DNA of 64,000 nucleotides from Ananas comosus (lineage: Eukaryota > Streptophyta > Magnoliopsida > Poales > Bromeliaceae): contig NC_033635.1 in the NCBI RefSeq assembly GCF_001540865.1, positions 5,758,678-5,822,677 on the forward strand, in the 5' to 3' direction. The notes beneath the pieces were generated by a model. The model was not told where the DNA came from. It saw only the letters and a list, made by a program, of their open reading frames with translations, and did no database searches. Positions 57,613 through 64,000 of the stretch are shown here, piece after piece (the stretch's first letter is position 1; every line of letters begins with the position of its first letter). A program made the translations under genes and the position numbers.

Positions 57613-60600
57613 ATGAGGAGGGGCCTGAAGATCCCGTCGCCGGCGGCGGCGGCGGCCTCGCGCTCGTTTTCACCCTCGTCGTCCTCTCCATTCAGTCCTC
57701 TTTCTTCACCCGTAAGTAATACCCTCCGATTCCATTTCTTCTCCTTTTATTTATTAACGCCACCGTCACCATCTTCCTCTTCTTTCTGCCCCCCCTCCCC
57801 CTCTCCGTCTCGCTTCCTCAGGGATTCGGAAATCGGATCGGGACAGTCTGGAGGTCCACCAGACGCTCTTGGATTTCCAGTCTCGCCTACAGCAATGCGT
57901 GGTACGCCCGCCCTTCCATCGAGAAATCTCCTCGTTTCTTAAGACGATATTTTGGCCCTATGAAATCATCTCGTAGATCAACCATAGTAACTATGGTTGC
58001 TTTCCATGTATAGTGTGCTGAGATTTGCGAGTATAGATTGTTGAATATAGTGTATCAAAAACACTGCTCTATGACAGCTTATTGTCATGCACTTATGCGA
58101 AGTGAGCAAGCCTAGACCTACTTGCCCTAAGACTAAGTTGCAAGAAAGAGAGAGGCGAACTCTTGCGAAAATTGAAATTGTATTACCTGAAAGAGAAAGA
58201 GGATTACAATATTCTTAGTTAGGTTGGCTCGAGGCTCCCTACTATTTATAGGCTTCTTGCTGCCCATGAGTACAAATAAAGATGCGTCAATTATTGCTTT
58301 CTAGAAACATTACGCTCTTCGGTGTCTGCTTGTACCGCATCATCTTCTGCCTATGACTTTTCAGCTTTTGGCTCTTTGACTTCGGCGTGTCTTATTGAAA
58401 TTTTGGTGGTTTTTTTTAAAAAAGGACTGATGAGTGAAGATTTCTAATTCCCTGATAGTCTCTCCTACCTAGCACCCCAATGTCCTTGTCGCACGCCTGT
58501 GCATGTCCTTGTCCGCGTAGCCTCGCTTACAAAGCTGCAATGCTGTAAGGGCCTGGTTCTTCGTCAGCTCGCCCCGACCCATTGGAACCATACATTGAGC
58601 TGACTCATCTATGAAACTTAGCACCCACAAGAGTGGTATGGACATTGCCTTTGCTGACGCTAAGAAGTCCATCCTTAGGATTACTCCAAAGTCGTTTAGC
58701 GGTCCACAGTAAGGTTAGTCGTTCCTCTCCACGAGCCAATGACTATCTTCACGTTCTTCGCAACTCCTGCGATAGGTCGCTCCTCGATGTTGACAGCCTT
58801 GATGCAACTCACATCTTTCTCCAGCTGAAAGCCTAGTCGCAGTGCCTCCGTCCCCTTGATGAAATTGTGCATCGTGCTAATATCGATCATCGCCCACATG
58901 GTCTTCTCGTTAAGGGTCACATCGACGAACATTAGTCCCCTCCCACGAAGTTTTCCACCGCTTGTTGGCTCATGAACCGTGTTAACGAGCCTTAGTGCAC
59001 CCATCCTCGGTAATTTGGCCTCATCTCACCCTTCTTGGTTTGGACTGCAACAAACTTCCTCTTGTTTTTGTTTGGGGAATCCCTTGCCCAATGATCTTCA
59101 CCGCACACTTAGTACATAAGCTTCTTGCGTGGTGTGGCTGGACTCTACTCGCACCCCTTTGTGTCCCCTGTATTGTGCCACTCTCCCCCACCTTTGGCTT
59201 CGCCCGTCTAATGTTGCTTGCCACGGTCGCCCTTGGCCTGCTCGTAGTCAAGCAACTTTTCTGCCAAGGCTATTGCATAGCTCAAGTTCTTCACATTGCG
59301 TTTCACGAGCTCCTTGTTCACCTATGGTTGCATCTCGTCCATGACTCGTAGTCAACCAACATTTTTGCCAAGGCTATAGCATAGCTCAAGTCCTTCACAT
59401 TGAGCCCCACGAGCTCCTTGTTCACCTATGGTTGTATCCCGTCCAAGAAGAAGAACGACTGATCCTTATTGACCATGTAGGTGATCGCCAACATTAGCTC
59501 GGAATACTCCTTGACGTACTCTTTGAGCGTCCTGGTATGCTTGAGCCTTCAAAATTGTCTCATCGTAAGATACCGAACGTGCTTGGGGTAGAACTATGCC
59601 TTGAGTTTGTGCACGAAATCCTCCTGAGTCTTCAACTTGCAGCGGCCCAGCTCGACCTCCCCTGACCGCCGACGCCACCATAGCATCGCATTGTTGGTTA
59701 GGTATATGGAAGTGGTTTGGGCTTTCTCTTCCTTGTCCTTGAGCCGCCACACCTTTAGATAGCGCTCTATGCTAAAGGAAGTTGCCAATTTCCTTTTCGT
59801 CCCACATGCCCTTGAAGCACTGAGGCTCAGATATATAGACTTTTAGGGCATACTCCTTTTGTACTTCAGCACCATGAGCCACTGCCTTCTTGAGGATCGT
59901 CACTCGCATCTTGAGGTTCTTGACCTTATCTACCCCGGTGACAAGCTTTTCGATCAACAACTTCTGTTTATCCTCGTGACGAGCGATGTCATCCCAAAGT
60001 TGCTTGAGCTGGCAGTGAAAGTCACCACGGTAGCGACAATACTATCCTCCATGGCATGTAGCCTATCGTCTATCAGCCCCAAAGTTTGTCAAAACGGAGC
60101 ACTGCTTCCCCACTCTTGTCACTACCTCCTCTAGAAGTGCCACGCAGTCCTCCAAGGGCGCGGCCTCCTTTGCGAACTCTCGTGGCTCCTTGCTCCTCCC
60201 ACGCCTCGATTGCTTGGGTTCCGGTACATTGTCGATGATGGCGACTTCCGACGACAACATGGTTCCTCCTCGAACCGACTTTGATACCAACTGTCTCGGA
60301 CCTATGCTTTTTGCTTGTAAAGGCCCGTGCGACATGCACCTTCCTTTGCGAAATGAGCAAGCCTGCCTCTTACTTTTGAGCCTGGGCCTACTCGCTCTAA
60401 AGCTAAGTTGCAAAAAAAAGAAGAAGAAAAGAAGAGAGATGGACTCTTGTGAAAATTTCAATTGTATTACTTGAAAGAGAAAGAGGATTACAATATTCTT
60501 ATTTAGGTTGGCTCGAGCTCCCCACTATTTATAGACCTCTTGCTGCCCATGAGTATAAATAAAGATGCGCCATTTATTACTTTCTAAATCCTATGACTCT

Positions 60601-63600
60601 TTGTCTTCTTCGCTTTATGATACTTCGGCTTTTGCCTATAACGCTTTGGAGTATGTCTATGACATTCAGCTTTTGACTCTTTGACTTCCACATGACTCTT
60701 TGACTTCCATGTGACTTTTTAACTTCCACGCGACTCTTTAAATTTTGGGTGATGATAAGAAAAAGGGCTGATGGGTAAAGATTTTCAAGTCCCTTACATT
60801 AGGCTCCGTTTGGGATTGCGGGGAGGGTGTGTTATGTATAGTGAGAAAGTGTGATGAAAAAATATTTTGTTCTTTTTTGTAAAAGATATCTTGTTGTTTA
60901 GATTGCAATTATTTGGTTGCAATATAATTTTTGTGGCTCCATTGAAAGAGAGAAGTATATATTTTTATGCTTATGTTCCAACTCTTTGTTGCCCAATAGT
61001 GTTATATTAGCCCTCAATACCCAACGGGCCCTTAACTTTGAGTGCAGACATGAGAGGGAGTGTTGAATATAAAATATGAAAACACCGTTTTCTGACAACT
61101 TAAACTTTTAGAGGCAACCGGTTGTTTCATGTTGATTACCTGTGGAAGCTTTTCCCTAGCATTTTTTTCCTAGTTTTCTCTTGCTTCTTGAGTGATGCGA
61201 TATGCATTTAAGAAGTCTCCTTGGGTATGGGATTTTATTCGCCCTATAAATATGCCTCCATGAATGAGCTTCATTAGATTTCTTGTCGGATGGTGTTTGC
61301 ACTGAGACTGGGTGCACTTGTAGATCTTGCGAATATTGCATTTGTTCTACACCTTCTTTTTTGCTCTTCGTGGTTCGAGTTAGTCATACGAAACTTGCTT
61401 TAATTTTCCTTTTAGGAGTTCGAGTTTATTTTGAAGTATTGCACTTAGAATAAAACATCATCTTCAAATATATTGCTCTTTTTTCCATTTGAATGTTGAA
61501 ACTGTATAGTATACTCCAGAGAATTGAAGGCAAATATGCAAACATTATTATAAGAAATAAAACTGGAGGGGCACATGTCACCATTTGAAAAATAGGAAGA
61601 TAGAGGGAGATAAAGGGCGAAATATCTATTGTAAAAGAAGGGATATTTGATGGTTACCGCAAGTTGGGACTGTGGAGTTTGTCCCATCCCATGTTGGATG
61701 GCTGTTCTCGGAAAGGAAAAAGAAAAGTCAATGTTTTGTACATATGAGCTTGGAAGAATGACTCTTTGATTATCATGAAAGCCGAATTTGGTATAGCTCA
61801 GAAGAACGCAATACTTGATTGTGTTTTGCATGCGAACTTGGTGTTTTCTTAATCTTTTGTTTGTTTTTTCTTTGAAGTGATACTTTTTTGGTAAAAATAT
61901 ACAAAACTTATCTGAACTATGGACCATTATGATTCAACTACCCGACCTTTCAAAATTTCGATTTTACTACCCAACTTTTCAATTTGTTTGATTTGAGTTA
62001 GTCGGCGACACTTTGACTTCAAAATTTGAACGTGTCGTTTATCTTTACAGGTTTAGTCTATTTTGTGCAATTCTCATAACTATAAATTCATTAAAGTACG
62101 TAATTAGCTTAAAATATTGAAGTCAAAGTGCCGTTGACCGACTCACATCAAACAAATTGAAAGTTTGGGTAGTAAATCGAAAAGTCGGGTAGTTAACTCA
62201 AAATGGTCCATAGTTCAAGTAATTCAATACATTTTACCTTTTCTTTAAAGCTCAGTGTTGATATGTATCCTTTGTTTAGGCGAGCAGAGGACTTGGTCTT
62301 AGGGCAGAAATCATCGATCATTGCAAACTAGTTCTCAAGTTTCCTGAAGGAACCAACAGTACCTGGGTCAAGAATTTTATTACCCTCTCTCTCGAATTTT
62401 ACAATCATGTTTTCCTATGAATAATGATCTTACACGTAAGAAGCATATTAATTATGGTTTTTTTTGACTTCTGCAGTATAATGAGCAATTTAAAATTTTT
62501 GAGCCATTGGAATATAGATATGATGTCTGTGAAGCTATTTTGTTGTGGGAACAGGTGAGGTTATTTGTTAAAACAATAACATAAATGTTAAATATCGTTA
62601 TCCTAAGTCTGACAAAATATGACAGTACCGCAATATGACAACAGTCTTGACAAGGGAATACTTAGATGTGCGGCCAGATGGATGGTTAGAGTATGCTGCC
62701 AAAAGGATTGCTCAGTTGTAAGAATTTAAAATTAAACAATTTTAACTTATTTTTGATACAATACTTATTGGCATCAGACATCCATAAGGTGGAAGTTTCT
62801 TTTTTTGAGATTTCAGGGGTGCAGATAAGTGTTACAATCGTTCTCTCTGTGAGGAGCATCTTAATTTGATATTGCCGGCTAAGCCTCCTTTTCACCCGCG
62901 CCAGTTCAGGACATGTGCTGTTGTTGGGAATTCAGGAGATCTCTTGAAAACAGAGTTTGGACAAGAGATAGATGAGCATGACGCAGTCTTTCGAGACAAT
63001 GAAGCACCTGTTAATGAGGTAAACAATATGTTATTTTACTGGTGTTGGGTTGTCTATGTGACGCATAATATCCGTGCTTGGTAATTGTGCTCAACATATA
63101 AGCTAAAACTCATGTTGGTGTTGTAAGTTAACTACTGCCTGCTTTATTTTAGCATGCTCGTCAGGCATTCTTTCTGTTCTTCTTTGGTAGCCAATTAGAC
63201 TGTTGTGCTTGACTAGGCAGACTTATCCAACATGGATTTAGCCCTAAACTTTTAGAATGTGCTTGGACCTTAGTGTTTTAGTTGCATTTATTCTAGGCTT
63301 GACGTTCATTTTATTTTTTTGTTGATTTACCTGACTATACTGTTATTCCACAGAAATATGCTAAACATGTTGGACTGAAAAGGGACTTTCGTTTGGTTGT
63401 CAGAGGTGCTGCTCGCAACATGGTTGCGATACTAAATGGATCTTGTAAGTCTGATACTACATATTGAGAAGAATCTAATTTTCTAATTTGTTAAATGCCA
63501 ATACTGCTTGTAGTTGTTATCTATTACGAGTTGGACACATTATTTTAGAGTTTAGTCCTTGGATCTCAAACTGAAATTGTTGGATACTTCCAATCAAGGT

Positions 63601-64000
63601 AGTAAGTGCCCATCGGCACCTGTTCCCATCGTGGCGTTCCGTGCCAACAAGATATCGGTACGGTACGACCCCTATGCCGACGACACAACTCAACATAATC
63701 TTTTCTTTGAAATTAGCATGTCGTTACCTTATAAAGTGTAAAAAATTTGATAAAGTTAGATGATAAGCAATTAGCATATATTAGTGCCAAAGAAAATAAA
63801 TATTTTTTATGTCATAGTGTGTCGGCTCATAGATATTTTTGTGACCGGTACACATCGGCATGGCGTGACACGCACTGTGCCATACCATGTTAGCAAGTTC
63901 TTGGCACGACCTTGTGCCACGGGACTTAAATTCTTACTTCTGATACACCGATCTTAGGACTAGTTTTGCCTGTTAGAAATAAATATGCAATGAAGATTCA
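57613..64000 (+). CDS. sialyltransferase-like protein (GT29), 3' end outside window
   Basis: Golgi type II membrane glycosyltransferase of the plant GT29 family (relatives: Arabidopsis SIA1/MGP2 and SIA2, needed in pollen). The true acceptor is unknown, since plants make little or no sialic acid. Exons seen: 57613-57711, 57822-57901, 62280-62366, 62477-62554, 62626-62717, 62817-63018, 63354-63444; the next donor GTAAGT is at 63445. Exon 6 holds the L-type sialylmotif [11 protein letters not shown]...ID.HD.V.R.N.APVNE (about residues 179-213). The S and VS motifs must lie to the right of the window. The membrane anchor [18 protein letters not shown] is in the frame that continues into exon 2, but the ATG at 57613 is one base out of that frame. 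The shift falls in the CGG tract at 57641-57657. So the gene is frameshifted here, by real mutation or sequencing error. Intron 2 is 4.4 kb with two transposons. Confidence 0.8.
58070..60798 (-). mobile_element. TR-GAG-type LTR element, antisense in intron 2
   Basis: Two LTR-like repeats enclose a gag-only interior. On -, the 5' LTR runs from 60798 (TGTAAGGGACTTG) to about 60291 (GTCCGAGACA), followed by TGGTATCAAAGTCGG, a methionine-tRNA-type primer-binding site. A purine tract (58458-58470) precedes the shorter, diverged 3' LTR (58457 to about 58070). The interior has gag-like sequence (58700-60290), a zinc-knuckle remnant CTKC / GEDHWARD near 59090-59130 split by a frameshift, and a retropepsin-like stretch whose DTG-type site reads DIS. 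No reverse transcriptase. This matches terminal-repeat retrotransposons with only a GAG domain, here decayed. Confidence 0.7.
60799..61889. other. intron 2 sequence between the two elements
   Basis: Non-coding. The 160-codon ORF on - (61445-61927) lies in intron and MITE sequence and matches nothing I know. Confidence 0.5.
61890..62238. mobile_element. 350-bp inverted-repeat MITE in intron 2
   Basis: The left arm from GGTAAAAATATACAAAAC is matched in reverse by the right arm ending CAATACATTTTACC. Arms of about 130 bp share TGAACTATGGACCATT, AACTACCCGAC and TTTCAATTTGTTTGAT. It ends about 40 bp before exon 3. No clear target duplication; superfamily undetermined. Confidence 0.7.

Noticed and set aside
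57613..57942. 109-codon ORF read straight through from the ATG
   Set aside because: It ignores the donor at 57712, and the correct downstream frame differs by one base.
61445..61927. 160-codon ORF on -
   Set aside because: It runs from intron 2 into an inverted-repeat MITE and matches nothing recognised.
1..64000. CRISPR array, rRNA or canonical tRNA gene
   Set aside because: No regular spacer array; the regular repeats are microsatellites or transposon arms. The only tRNA-like promoter seen belongs to a SINE.

Overview
This is plant nuclear DNA, almost certainly from a monocot. It is AT-rich with long introns and crowded with non-coding mobile elements and dinucleotide microsatellites. The repeat landscape resembles pineapple (Ananas comosus), but that is recalled resemblance and unproven. 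Single N characters at 8105, 20296, 25835, 27879, 33900 and 34836 mark scaffold joins. Four of them bracket redundant sequence in and around one gene.

Layout. 1-15650 is accessory DNA: a head-to-tail run of Micron-like inverted-repeat elements, each beside a compound (CT)n/(TA)n tract; several non-coding LTR fragments (probably Ty3/gypsy), three of them carrying clusters of the palindrome GTACCGGTAC; one copia-type LTR with a target duplication; and a 590-bp foldback. 15650-25180 has no recognisable gene. It holds a tRNA-derived SINE, a Mutator-like element with a 9-bp target duplication and other MITE fragments.

Three protein genes are recognisable. (1) A GH28 polygalacturonase on + (29203-36619, nine exons, 444 codons), which would cut pectin in the cell wall. 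An extra copy of its promoter and first exon lies upstream (26173-27850) and looks like an unmerged second haplotype. (2) On -, a triple-PHD-finger nuclear protein (49177 down to 37753, 13 exons, about 831 codons, one GC-AG intron), tail to tail with the polygalacturonase. (3) On +, a sialyltransferase-like GT29 Golgi protein (57613 to beyond the right edge, seven exons visible). Its first exon carries an apparent 1-base frameshift in a GC-rich triplet tract.

50750-57200 is another transposon-rich block: LTR fragments, a copia 3' end split by a hAT-type element with an 8-bp target duplication, and a 158-bp tandem repeat interrupted by a second hAT-type element. The 4.4-kb second intron of the sialyltransferase-like gene contains an antisense gag-only LTR element (TR-GAG type) and a 350-bp MITE.

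The three genes show no sign of working in one pathway. Exon positions were read by hand from splice consensus and reading frame; the exon phases add up for all three models, except for the flagged frameshift in the third.
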